Assembly (NCBI RefSeq): GCF_030915445.1
Contig: NZ_CP133264.1
Location: forward strand, 1,798,001 to 1,862,000
Direction: 5' to 3'
Source of the DNA: Clostridium sp. OS1-26
GTDB lineage: Bacteria > Bacillota > Clostridia > Clostridiales > Clostridiaceae
Length of the DNA stretch: 64,000 bases
The number at the start of each line of letters is the position of its first letter. The first letter of the stretch is position 1. The notes beneath the pieces are model-generated. The model worked only from the letters and a program-made list of their open reading frames with translations. It had not been told where the DNA came from and ran no database searches. Position numbers and translations under genes: made by a program. Below are positions 8,676-16,735 of the stretch, one piece after another.

Positions 8676-10511
8676 ATGCGTGACGATTTGTATAGAGATA
8701 TGTATGGAGAAACTGGCAGTGACAAGTGGTACTATGCAGTACCATTAGCATTTTTGGTGTCTGTAGTACCATTAATAGTTTATGCTAAGGTAATGAATCT
8801 ACAAGGAGATTATTTTAAATATTGGGGTGGTGCTAGTCAAAGTCTGGATTTTTTCTCATATTATAAAGCGGTATGGATTATAATATCACTCGCTTTTGTG
8901 CTTATAGCATTTTTAATAAGCTTATTTTCTAAAAATATAAAAATCAATAAAATGGCAATTTATATACCGATAGCTGTATATAGTATTATGGTTATTCTCT
9001 CAACAGTTTTTTCAGATTATAAGCAAATAGCTTTATTTGGATTTGTTGAAAGATATGAAGGTATGTTAGTTATTTTAAGCTATATAATCATTTTGTTCAT
9101 AACTATTAATTTAGTTAAAGATGAAGAAAGTATTAAGGTTATACTGATTTCACTTATATGTTCAGCAATTGTTATAGGAACAATTGGTATTCTTCAATAT
9201 TTTGGACATGACTTTTACAAAACACTTGAGGGTAGAAAGTTAATTCTTCCTAGATCACTTCAAGATATGGTACAAACCTTAAAGTTTCAATTTGGTGATA
9301 AAATAATCTATTCTACGTTGTACCATTATAATTACGTAGGAAGCTATATGGCGATGCTATTTCCATTGACTTTTACAATGTTCTTATTGATTAAAAATAA
9401 ATTTTATAAGATACTTGTTGGAATAGTTTCTGTACTTATGTTTTTAAATTTAATACTATGTCATTCTCGTGCTGGCATAGTTGGCGGCGCTGTTTCAATG
9501 ATAGTTTTAATTATAGTAATGAGAAATTTCTTTATTAAAAATTGGAAGGTTACAGTAGGTGCTGTATTAGTGGCAATTGTTGCCCTTGTTGGATTTAATG
9601 CATATTCTAAAGGAGAGCTGGCTAATAGAATAGGCTCTTTATTTAAGGATGCTGAAACTTTAAGAAAAGATAATCAAGCTGCAGTTGTCTTAAAGGATAT
9701 AAAAATACAAAATGATATAGTAGAAATAGTATATTCTAATCAAACTTTAAAAATAAAAAACACAGCTGACAGTTTAGTTTTTGAAGATGCTTCAAATAAT
9801 ATAATAAATTCAAATGTGGATAAAGTTAGTGGAAAAGTAATCCTTTTAAATGATAAATATAAGGATTGCAATATAATTTTTAAAGATTATTCTAATGGTA
9901 ATAAAAAATATGTTGTTCAGGTTACTAGAAATGGGGTTGCCCTATCATTTTGGTTTGAAAATGACAAATTTAGCTACTTAAATTATAAAGGTGATCCAGT
10001 TGCTATTAAAAATGTAGAGAAGTGGGGTTTTGAAGGTAAAGAAAAATTAGGATCTGCTAGAGGATACATTTGGTCTAGAAGCATTCCATTATTGAAGCAT
10101 ACTTTTATATTAGGATACGGCCCAGATACATTTGCTGCAGTTTTTCCACAGGATGATTATGTAGGAAAGCTTATTGCCTATGATACTGATAATATGTTGG
10201 TAGACAAGGCTCATAATATATATCTTGAAAATGCAATTAATATAGGAATTATTGGAACAATAGCTTTCTTGGCGATTTTTGTGATGTATTTTATATCAAG
10301 TATTAAGATGTATATAAAGAGAGACTATGATGATTTTTATTCTATAGCTGGACTAGCTATATTCGTATCTGTTATGGGATATTTGGGAGCAGGATTCTTC
10401 AATGACAGCGTTGTTTCTGTAGCTCCAGTGTTCTGGGTGTTACTTGGAATAGGTATTAGTATAAACTATAAATTAAAAAATGATATGATTACCGATAAGA
10501 GTAAAGCATAA
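8676..10511 (+). CDS. O-antigen ligase / polymerase family membrane protein
   Basis: This is a 611-residue polytopic membrane protein with about 12 hydrophobic segments. The N-terminal 300 residues contain many helices, the motif L-C-H-S-R-A-G-I-V-G-G near residue 265 (the R-A-G signature of WaaL/Wzy-type proteins) and an upstream Y-H-Y-N-Y-V-G-S-Y. A large hydrophilic segment (about residues 315-470) is followed by R-G-Y-I-W-S-R-S-I-P-L-L and G-Y-G-P-D-T-F, also typical of the family, and four more helices. Such proteins transfer or polymerise lipid-linked glycans outside the membrane. The ribosome binding site is TTGGAGG. It stands alone between a candidate promoter and a terminator, next to the IS-containing island and near the glycan genes. 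Whether it is ligase or polymerase cannot be told from sequence. Confidence 0.82.
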   Translation: MRDDLYRDMYGETGSDKWYYAVPLAFLVSVVPLIVYAKVMNLQGDYFKYWGGASQSLDFFSYYKAVWIIISLAFVLIAFLISLFSKNIKINKMAIYIPIAVYSIMVILSTVFSDYKQIALFGFVERYEGMLVILSYIIILFITINLVKDEESIKVILISLICSAIVIGTIGILQYFGHDFYKTLEGRKLILPRSLQDMVQTLKFQFGDKIIYSTLYHYNYVGSYMAMLFPLTFTMFLLIKNKFYKILVGIVSVLMFLNLILCHSRAGIVGGAVSMIVLIIVMRNFFIKNWKVTVGAVLVAIVALVGFNAYSKGELANRIGSLFKDAETLRKDNQAAVVLKDIKIQNDIVEIVYSNQTLKIKNTADSLVFEDASNNIINSNVDKVSGKVILLNDKYKDCNIIFKDYSNGNKKYVVQVTRNGVALSFWFENDKFSYLNYKGDPVAIKNVEKWGFEGKEKLGSARGYIWSRSIPLLKHTFILGYGPDTFAAVFPQDDYVGKLIAYDTDNMLVDKAHNIYLENAINIGIIGTIAFLAIFVMYFISSIKMYIKRDYDDFYSIAGLAIFVSVMGYLGAGFFNDSVVSVAPVFWVLLGIGISINYKLKNDMITDKSKA

Positions 10512-10537
10512 GAATATAAAGGTGAGAATGTAGAGAT

Positions 10538-10607
10538 AATGCTATGCTCTCTTTGTAATGGGTAGTTGAAATAAAAATGTCCGTTATAAAGAGAGTGTAG
10601 CATTTTT
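10538..10607 (+). terminator. Long hairpin terminator after the ligase-like gene
   Basis: Inverted repeat arms 10538-10558 and 10584-10604, with core GCTATGCTCTCTTT pairing to AAAGAGAGTGTAGC and a 25-nt loop, ending in TTTTT. Confidence 0.8.
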
Positions 10608-10673
10608 CATTTATTGGGAATTTAAAAGTAGAAGGTCATAGACATATTTTATCGAAATCCCTATATAATAGCA

Positions 10674-10681
10674 TCTATTAC
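10674..10681. repeat. Left target site duplication of the IS256-family element
   Basis: TCTATTAC here is repeated exactly at 12138-12145, directly outside both ends of the element. Eight to nine bases is the known duplication size for the IS256 family. Confidence 0.88.
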
Positions 10682-10725
10682 GAGCCTGTGAAAAAAAGTC
10701 TGTAAAAACAGCTTTCTATGATAAA
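10682..10725 (+). repeat. Left terminal inverted repeat of the IS256-family element
   Basis: Begins GAGCCTGTGAAA at the edge of the target duplication and includes TCTGTAAA and AGCTTTCTATGATAA, which recur in inverted orientation at the other end. Confidence 0.82.
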
Positions 10726-10754
10726 ATATAAAATCATAGGAGGCTGTTTTTGTT

Positions 10755-11977
10755 ATGGTAAAAAGAAGAAAACCAATGAATGAAGGAAAGAAAAACATTA
10801 TAGCTGCACTTCTGCAAGAGTATGACATTCAAACTGCTGAAGACATACAAGATACATTAAAAGATCTTTTAGGTGGAAACATTCAATCAATGCTGGAATC
10901 AGAAATGGATGAGCATTTAGGCTATGCGCCATATGAGCGCACATACAGCTCAAATGCGAGGAATGGAAAGAAGAGCAAAACAATTCGAAGCAAGTATGGT
11001 GAGATGGAAATTGACGTCCCACAAGATAGAGAAAGCTCTTTTGAACCGAAGGTTGTACAAAAACGGCAGAAGAATATTTCAGCTATAGAAGATAAAATTA
11101 TAACCATGTATGCTAAAGGACTTACTACAAGACAAATTTCTGAGCAGATTGAAGATATTTATGGATTTGAAGTGAGCGCAGGCCTGGTATCTGATATCAC
11201 AAATAAACTTCTTCCTGAAATTGAGATATGGCAGCACAGACCGCTATCTAGTGTGTATCCAATTGTTCTTATAGATGCAGTTCATTTTTCCGTCAGGGAT
11301 AATAACGTTATACGCAAGCTGGCTGCTTACACCATTCTTGGCATAAATGAAGAAGGAAGAAAAGATGTTCTTTCCATCCAAATTGGGGAGAATGAAAGTA
11401 GCAAATATTGGCTAAGTGTTCTGAATGAGTTAAAAAATAGAGGAGTAAATGATATTATCATAGTTTGCGCAGATGGTTTAACAGGCATAAAAGAATCTAT
11501 AGCAGTAGCATTCCCTAATACTGAATATCAGCGTTGCTTAGTTCATCAGGTAAGAAGTACCTTGAAGTATGTAGCTGATAAGCATAAGAAGGAGTTTGCA
11601 GCTGACCTTAAAACTATATACCACGACCTTCGGAAGAAGTTGGGCATCAACATATGGAGAAAATAACTGAGAAATGGCAAGATCAATATCCAAATGCTAT
11701 GAAGAGCTGGAAAACAAACTGGGATGTCATTAGCCCAATCTTTAAGTTTTCTGCTGAGGTAAGAAAGGTTATATATACTACTAATGCAATTGAAAGCCTA
11801 AATAGTACCTATCGACGCCTTAACAGGCAAAGAAGCGTATTCCCAAGCGATACAGCTCTTCTCAAGGCTCTGTATCTCGCTACCTTTGAGGCGACTAAGA
11901 AATGGTCTCTACCTCTAAGAAACTGGGGAAGAGTGTATGGAGAGTTGTCTATAATGTATGAAGGAAGGCTTAAATAG
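10755..11977 (+). pseudogene. IS256-family (mutator-type) transposase, single-base frameshift
   Basis: The N-terminal part (10755-11666) has the family's start (G-K-K-N-I-I-A-A-L-L), the D-H-L-G-Y motif and the catalytic aspartates in VLIDAVHFSVRD and CADGLTG, followed by C-L-V-H-Q. The C-terminal part, in another frame up to 11977, carries the catalytic glutamate in T-N-A-I-E-S-L-N-S-T-Y-R-R. A missing base near 11625 (CCACGACCTTCGG; for example CAC GCA CCT TCG) would restore Y-H-A-P-S-E-E-V-G-H-Q-H-M-E-K, the usual sequence here. The restored length of about 408 residues is normal for the family. This is one of the few indels in the window that is not in an obvious homopolymer. Confidence 0.9.
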
Positions 11978-12000
11978 CTAAGAAAAATACCTTTAAAAAA

Positions 12001-12018
12001 ACATCCTACGAAGGATGT
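12001..12018 (-). terminator. Short hairpin inside the IS right end
   Basis: ACATCCT / AGGATGT with a four-base loop. On the minus strand it is followed by seven Ts, so it would stop transcription entering the element from the minus-strand genes to its right. Confidence 0.55.
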
Positions 12019-12095
12019 CCTTGACATGCAATTAATTTATAACTATATTGTAATAAAGGCATGAAAGCCTCTCGAAGACCTTCATGCCTAAAAAA

Positions 12096-12137
12096 TACTT
12101 ATCATAGAAAGCTATTTACAGAGAAAATTTCACACTC
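12096..12137 (-). repeat. Right terminal inverted repeat of the IS256-family element
   Basis: Read on the complement from 12137 it starts GAGTGTGAAA, then TCTGTAAA and AGCTTTCTATGATAA, matching the left end. Confidence 0.82.
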
Positions 12138-12145
12138 TCTATTAC
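12138..12145. repeat. Right target site duplication of the IS256-family element
   Basis: Exact copy of TCTATTAC at 10674-10681. It overlaps the TAA stop (12142-12144, complement) of the DnaB-like pseudogene. Confidence 0.88.
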
Positions 12146-13332
12146 CAACACCTCTGTGTCTCCGGCTTCCACCTAGGCCTTACCGTACCCACTCCGCCGT
12201 TTCTATTTCTAGATACAATACATTCAATAATTCTCTTACTCTCACTTCCCTTATTATAATATTCATCTCTATACAAAAACATGACTATATCAGCCTCTTG
12301 TTCTATACTGCTTGAATCTCTCAAATCCGAAAGCATATGCCTGTGCTCGCATCTACTCTCTGGTGCCCTAGAAAGCCGAGAAACCAAAAGTACAGCTACC
12401 TCCAATTCCTTAGCCATAAGCTTTAAATCCCTTGTTATTTTGGCAATCTCCATGTTTCTATTCTCCGCAAACTTTACACCTTCAATAAGCTGAAGGTGAT
12501 CTATAACAACAAAATCTAGTCCCTCTTCTATTTTAAGTTTTCTGCATTCGCTTTTTATTAGACTGAGCTTAAAGATTTTGTTGTATATCTTTAAATTGCT
12601 TTCTGAAAAGGTTGATGCAGCATTGGCCCCATCTCAAGATTGAAAAAAGCTGTTTTCACATTTTCTTTTAAAACGGAATGTATAATCAAGTTAAGTGCTA
12701 CAGCAGTTTTTCTCATAGAAGGTCTTGCAGCAAGAATAATTAAATCTTCCTTTTGAAGTCCTCCAATAAGCTTGTCAAGTGACTTATGTCCAGTTTTTAA
12801 CCCCTGTATCTCTCCGCCTTTTTCATATCTAGTCTGCAGTGTATCCATGTATTTGTCCATAAGACATAACATTTCTCCGCTTTCCTTAGCATCGGTGGAG
12901 TCAAGCTGCATTAGAGAATTTTGAGCATATTCAATAACCTCTGCTGTGGAGGCTTCTTCCTTTTCAAGTTTGCTCTTTGAGGTTTCTAGTATTTTCAAAA
13001 GCTCTCTGTAGCTGGATTTTTCTTTTACTATCTGAGCATAGCTTTTGATATTTTGAACTGTAACAGCTGCAGCTATAATGTTACTTATGTAGGACATTCC
13101 TCCAATGTCCTTAAGTCCTTCTCCTGTGCTGCTGCAGAAGGTAATAATGTCTATTGGAGCTCTATTTTTCATACATTTGCAGTAAGTTTTTATATATGGC
13201 TTTATTCCGTGAGCTGTAAAAATTATTGGGAGTAACAATTCCCATAACTTCACATATACTGTCATTGTTCATGAATATTGATGACAGCACATTTTTCTCT
13301 GCGTCAAGATTGTACATTTTTTCTGTATTCAC
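12142..13332 (-). pseudogene. Decayed phage-type DnaB replicative helicase
   Basis: The gene starts at a GTG (13332, complement) after AAAGGGG. The N-terminal DnaB domain is evident (N-L-D-A-E-K-N-V-L-S-S-I-F). The frame breaks at the T5 run 13165-13169 and again at the C4 run 12627-12630; one extra base at each restores a single frame. Even when repaired the protein looks damaged. The Walker A motif reads A-R-P-S-M-R-K-T where S-M-G-K-T is expected, and about 30 residues are missing between F-F-N-L-E-M and C-R-K-L-K-I-E. The rest is recognisable: Walker B F-V-V-I-D-H-L-Q-L, V-L-L-V-S-R-L-S-R, and D-L-R-D-S-S-S-I-E-Q-E-A-D. An active helicase is unlikely. It lies directly downstream of a DnaD-like pseudogene, forming a remnant prophage replication module. 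Confidence 0.82.
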
Positions 13333-13348
13333 AATAAACTACCCCTTT

Positions 13349-14122
13349 CTAATCTACATACCTGTAAGCATCTTCGTTAATTCTGCTTCTAGTTTTATTT
13401 AGTTTTTTATTAAGAGTTTCCAGGGTTGTTATACCTTCTGTCTTGTAATTCCTTAAAATGCTGTCAATTATACCCAATATGCTTGACATTATATTTAGCT
13501 GCTTGTTCTATAGTTTTTATTATGACTTTTTCTTCAAAGCCTTTTGTCCAAAACCTAAACTTTTCTATTTCAAGAATTGACGGCTGTTTTCTAGCTGTTG
13601 TTTCTTTTCACATGAAGCTTTCTCTTTTCCATTTAAAAGTGCACTTTCATCATCGTCATTCTTTAATGGCATTTTAACTTCTTTAAAATCAGTATTAACT
13701 TTCCTTGATTCTATGCCGCTGAAAATAATTTTTAAATCATAGTTTCTCTCAATGCATATTTGATGAAATTTCTTTACAAATTCTTTATTTTTAATCTGTT
13801 TAAGCTCTTTATTTATACAAAGCAATGTATTTTTGCTATTTATATAGTTATACTTTATCTAGTTTATTATCATAGGTTCGTTGGTTTTAGAACAGAGTAA
13901 AATTTTGCCGTAATCAATAAACTTTTTAATAGGCTTATTTACTGTTTCTACATCATAGCCTAATTCTAAAGAAATTAGCTTTTTTACCACTTTAAATATG
14001 CCACATTGCTTGGTTTTTGAATTTGTCATAATATAAACGTAAAAATATCTTTCCTCTGGAGTAAGCTCCATTACAAAATCATCCTGCCAGAATTCTGTTT
14101 GTAATTGTCTATATGATGCCAT
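13349..14122 (-). pseudogene. Decayed phage replisome organiser (DnaD-like)
   Basis: The protein starts M-A-S-Y-R-Q-L-Q-T-E-F-W-Q-D-D-F-V, the usual N-terminus of phage DnaD-like/replisome organiser proteins (winged-helix domain with T-P-E-E-R-Y-F-Y-V-Y and S-K-T-K-Q-C-G-I-F). An in-frame TAG at 13859-13861 stands where family members have Trp (I-I-N-W-I-K-Y-N), and the same frame continues afterwards with N-S-K-N-T-L-L-C-I-N-K-E-L-K. A DnaD domain follows near 13350-13560 (F-W-T-K-G-F-E-E-K-V-I-I, then I-D-S-I-L-R-N-Y-K-T-E-G-I-T), reached through further frame changes. The amber codon is real decay, since it is a substitution rather than an indel. The DnaB-like remnant starts just downstream. 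Confidence 0.78.
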
Positions 14123-14329
14123 AATAACTCATCTCCCCTAAATATTTTTTAAGTTTTAAAAATGCATTCTTTTTTCTCATAACTGCAGTTTTATAGCAGA
14201 CTTCTTTGGCTCTTGCATAAGCCCTCAGGCTTTTATTTTCATAGAAAAACCAGTATATGATTTCTTTTTCCTCAACACTTAGCTTCCTTAAAGCTTTAGC
14301 CCTAATAATTAAACATAAAATATCCTCAT
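14109..14329 (-). CDS. Small helix-turn-helix protein, sigma region 4-like
   Basis: This is an open frame of about 73 codons ending at a TAG (14109-14111) that overlaps the DnaD-like start by 14 bases. It contains R-K-L-S-V-E-E-K-E-I-I-Y-W-F-F, then S-L-R-A-Y-A-R-A-K-E-V-C-Y-K-T-A-V, and ends in a basic helix K-N-A-F-L-K-L-K-K-Y-L. This layout resembles sigma-70 region 4 or small phage transcription regulators. No ATG, GTG or TTG lies in frame. The ATG at 14329 joins the frame only if one T is added to the run near 14318; otherwise an ATT start after AGGGGG must be used. The start is unresolved. It sits just downstream of the 182-residue sigma-like protein on the same strand. Confidence 0.5.
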
Positions 14330-14360
14330 TATTAATAATAAAACCCCCTTTTACTCAACA

Positions 14361-14909
14361 TCAATAAAGCAGATAGCTGTCTTTTAAAGTTGCAATACCT
14401 AAAGAATTTGCAATTTCTTTAATTTTATATAGTGTTCTATTTAAAGTTTTCATGGCACTTTTGTATTTAATACCCTTATTGCAGGCAAATACTCGTAAGT
14501 CTCCAACTTCAATAAATTCCTTCAGTATTTCGATATCATATTCTGTTATTTTTTTATAACCGTATGTGCTGTAATATGCTTCTAAGGTAAGCATACTTAA
14601 AATATTCTGCACATTGCATTTAGCTTTAGTGTTTTCAGCATTTAATAAATTATCATTTAAATCTACTGCTGCATTTATATAGGAATATTTGCTGTACTTT
14701 TTCAATAAAGATATTGATTGATAATTTATTGATTTTTTAATGTATCTAAACAAAAAGTATGCACTATCACCTTCAAAGCCTAAAAAACATTTCATGATAA
14801 TTAAATTGCATTCTGATTTAAAATCATTTAAGGATAATGAGTATTCTTTTTTGTAACTATAATAATAGATAAATGACAGTTTATGATAATATAATGCTTC
14901 ATAACACAA
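14361..14909 (-). CDS. Sigma-factor-like regulator (about 180 residues)
   Basis: This is a 182-residue basic protein on the minus strand. The middle of its N-terminal half (F-K-S-E-C-N-L-I-I-M-K-C-F-L-G-F-E, then F-L-F-R-Y-I-K-K-S-I-N) resembles sigma-70 region 2. The C-terminal part (T-E-Y-D-I-E-I-L-K-E-F, then G-I-K-Y-K-S-A-M-K-T-L-N-R-T-L-Y-K-I-K) resembles a region 4 helix-turn-helix. The size and low similarity fit the alternative sigma factors of clostridia and prophages rather than a housekeeping sigma. It lies between the YvrJ gene and the small helix-turn-helix protein. In B. subtilis yvrJ is linked to the two-part SigO/RsoA (YvrI/YvrHa) sigma, so the neighbourhood supports this reading. 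No recognised anti-sigma is nearby. Confidence 0.5.
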   Translation of the reverse strand: MCYEALYYHKLSFIYYYSYKKEYSLSLNDFKSECNLIIMKCFLGFEGDSAYFLFRYIKKSINYQSISLLKKYSKYSYINAAVDLNDNLLNAENTKAKCNVQNILSMLTLEAYYSTYGYKKITEYDIEILKEFIEVGDLRVFACNKGIKYKSAMKTLNRTLYKIKEIANSLGIATLKDSYLLY

Positions 14910-15011
14910 AATTTTCTTTTTAAACCTGTCGATAAGTTTTTAGAGATTTCTTAAATAAATATGATTTTTTTATTGCAAATATCTTATAGCAATTAATTTT
15001 GAAATGATAAA

Positions 15012-15057
15012 AAAATAGCAGGTACAAGAATATTTTAATTCTTGTACCTGCTATTTT
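15012..15057 (-). terminator. Hairpin terminator after the YvrJ-like gene
   Basis: Perfect inverted repeat, arms about 15012-15030 and 15039-15057 (core AGCAGGTACAAGAA), loop TATTTTAA. On the minus strand it is followed by TTTTTTTATC. It overlaps the YvrJ stop codon and separates the three upstream small genes from the sigma-like gene, at least partly. Confidence 0.85.
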
Positions 15058-15208
15058 AAGCAGAGGTGGACTTGTTAATAACATTGGATAGATTATTTAT
15101 ACTCTGTGTCAGCACTTCCAGTTTAGCTTCCAATCTTACCAGCAGATATACTGAAACTACAATTGGAAAGCCGACGTTTCCAATCATGTTTAACAGCTCA
15201 TTACTCAT
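15056..15208 (-). CDS. yvrJ: YvrJ family small membrane protein
   Basis: This is a 50-residue protein starting M-S-N-E-L-L-N-M-I-G-N-V-G-F-P-I-V-V-S. It has one hydrophobic segment (residues about 10-26) ending in Y-L-L-V-R-L-E-A-K-L-E, then a short amphipathic tail. This is the characteristic layout of the YvrJ family: N-terminal short helix, G-F-P-I-V-V, L-V-R-L-E. The biochemical role is unknown. It lies 19 bases downstream of the DUF2922 gene on the same strand and just ahead of a strong terminator, so it is the last gene of a three-gene operon. Confidence 0.85.
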   Translation of the reverse strand: MSNELLNMIGNVGFPIVVSVYLLVRLEAKLEVLTQSINNLSNVINKSTSA

Positions 15209-15227
15209 AATAATTTACCCTATGTGC

Positions 15228-15446
15228 TTATTTCACTGATAAATCAGTGCTGCTCTTATCAATTAACTCTGCTGAGTCTATGGCTTTTAGATCTCCGCCA
15301 GAGGTTGCAAATATGTTTTTAGCCAATATTACCTCCATTGCAGCTTTTGCTTCTGAATCTGTAATATCTTCCTTAACATTGTTAATTCTTACCGCTGTCT
15401 TTTTGCCAGCTTCATTTAAAAAGTTCATTACTAAAGGTGTACTCAT
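15228..15446 (-). CDS. DUF2922 family protein
   Basis: This is a 72-residue protein with M-N-F-L-N-E-A-G-K-K-T-A-V-R-I-N-N-V-K-E-D, then A-A-M-E-V-I-L-A-K-N-I-F, matching the small DUF2922 family (start L-x-M-x-F-x-N-x-x-G-K, ending in a short conserved strand). The start ATG at 15446 has AAGGGGG as ribosome binding site. No signal peptide or membrane segment is present. In Firmicutes this family is usually found between DUF1659 and YvrJ genes, as here. The function is not known. Confidence 0.82.
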   Translation of the reverse strand: MSTPLVMNFLNEAGKKTAVRINNVKEDITDSEAKAAMEVILAKNIFATSGGDLKAIDSAELIDKSSTDLSVK

Positions 15447-15459
15447 CTACCTTTCCCCC

Positions 15460-15684
15460 TTACGCATTCATTATTCCACTTTGGTCTTCTCTGACGATTT
15501 CGTTTAAAGGTTTACCGATCAGCTTTCCTAGTTCTACAGAGACATCATATATATCCTGATCTGAAGCAGTGGTTTTTACCTTTGAAAACCTCTGTGTTTT
15601 TATTATTTCTTTCCCTTTGGCATCTACACCATCCTTGTATTTTAGTAGTAGTGTAGTCTGAAGTTTTGTTGCTGTTGCAGCCAT
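15460..15684 (-). CDS. DUF1659 family protein
   Basis: This is a 74-residue protein with K-L-Q-T-T-L-L-L-K-Y-K-D-G-V-D-A-K-G-K, then T-Q-R-F-S-K-V-K-T-T-A-S-D-Q-D-I-Y-D-V, the pattern of the DUF1659 family. ATG 15684 follows AAGGGGATG. It is the first gene of the DUF1659-DUF2922-yvrJ operon, with 13 bases to the next start. The 270-base divergent gap to the first glycosyltransferase must hold its promoter, but I see no clear -35/-10 pair there. The function is unknown. Confidence 0.82.
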   Translation of the reverse strand: MAATATKLQTTLLLKYKDGVDAKGKEIIKTQRFSKVKTTASDQDIYDVSVELGKLIGKPLNEIVREDQSGIMNA

Positions 15685-15957
15685 TTTATCATCCCCTTGT
15701 TTTGCTTAATATTTGATTAAAGTAACTGTTACAGGCAATATAGAATTATATAAAATATTAGAAGTGATATGATAATTGACTTGTATTTTGCCAATTAATC
15801 TTAACTCTGTGTAAAGGGGATTGATGTAATTTAATTTATCAAAGTAAAATTTTAGATACAATTATATGTAAAGTCATGTAGTAATATTTTAGATATTGAA
15901 TTTAAAATGCTTAAATGTTATAATTTTGGAGAATAAAGTAGTTTTAAGGAGGTGTTT

Positions 15958-16709
15958 ATGCAGCACTTAGTTTCTATTATTATGCCTTGTTATAACTCCG
16001 AAAATTATATTGAAGAAGCTATTAAATCGGTTATAGGACAAACATATGAAAATTGGGAACTTATTATAATTGACGATTGTTCTAATGATAATAGTATAAG
16101 TATAGTTAAAAAATACTGTATGCAGGATAAACGAATTTTGTTTTATCAAAACGAGAAAAATATTGGAACCGCAAAAACAAGGAACAAAGGAGTTGAATTT
16201 GCTAAGGGACAGTATATAGCATTTCTAGACTCTGATGATATATGGTATAAGGAAAAACTCAATAAACAGGTGTTTTTTTGAACCAAAATCCAAACTATGA
16301 TTTGTCTTCCTCCTCGTATGAGATTATTGATGAAAATTCGAATAAGATAAAAGATTATACAGTGAAGGAAAGAGAATTAAAATATACTGATTTGTTAAAA
16401 GAGAATGTTATTGGGTGTTCCACAGTAATTGGAAAGAGCGAATTATTGAAACACAATCAGTTTAAAAGTGATTTTAGTCATGAGGACTTTGTTTTGTGGC
16501 TTAGCTTGCTCGGTAAAGGCAAAAAAATTTATACCATGAACAAGATTCTTGTAAGATATAGATATAATAAAGGTTCAAGGTCATTTAATAAAGTAAAGGC
16601 TGCACATGATAGATGGAAAGTCTTAAGAGAAAGTGAGAAATTTAATGTTTTTAAAGCATTTTACTATATGTGCTTTTATTTTTTTAACGGATTAAAAAAA
16701 TATAAATAA
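15958..16709 (+). CDS. Family 2 glycosyltransferase, interrupted by a frameshift
   Basis: The start is ATG 15958 after AAGGAGGTG. The N-terminal half is a typical GT-A domain: V-S-I-I-M-P-C-Y-N-S-E-N-Y-I, S-V-I-G-Q-T-Y-E-N-W-E-L, I-I-D-D-C-S-N-D, A-R/K-N-K-G-V-E-F-A-K-G and the metal-binding F-L-D-S-D-D. The frame ends at a TGA right after the T7 run 16273-16279. Eight Ts would read GTG TTT TTT TTG AAC and continue into the second half, which carries the acceptor-side H-E-D-F-V-L-W motif and R-Y-R-Y-N-K-G-S-R-S. The restored length is about 250 residues, normal for short capsular GT2 enzymes. It is the first gene of the glycan locus, 26 bases before the exporter permease. Confidence 0.85.
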
Positions 16710-16735
16710 AAATATAAGATAGGTTAAGGTGTAAT

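Larger units (their letters stand above)
10682..12137 (+). mobile_element. IS256-family insertion sequence, 1456 bp, complete ends
   Basis: The ends were located from three agreeing signals: a single IS256-type transposase gene inside, imperfect terminal inverted repeats of about 42 bp, and an exact 8-bp direct duplication TCTATTAC flanking both ends. The repeats share TGTGAAA, then TCTGTAAA, then AGCTTTCTATGATAA. The left repeat has two small 2-nt length differences from the right one. The element sits directly at the 3' end of a minus-strand DnaB-like pseudogene: the pseudogene's TAA stop falls inside the duplicated target. The transposase is frameshifted, so this copy may be inactive unless the indel is a sequence error. 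Confidence 0.9.

Noticed and set aside
12061..12315. Plus-strand frame across the IS right end
   Set aside because: It crosses the IS boundary, has no similarity to known proteins and lies antisense to the DnaB-like remnant.
12591..13265. DnaB-like gene as a working replicative helicase
   Set aside because: The Walker A motif has Arg for Gly and about 30 residues are missing; both faults remain after frame repair.
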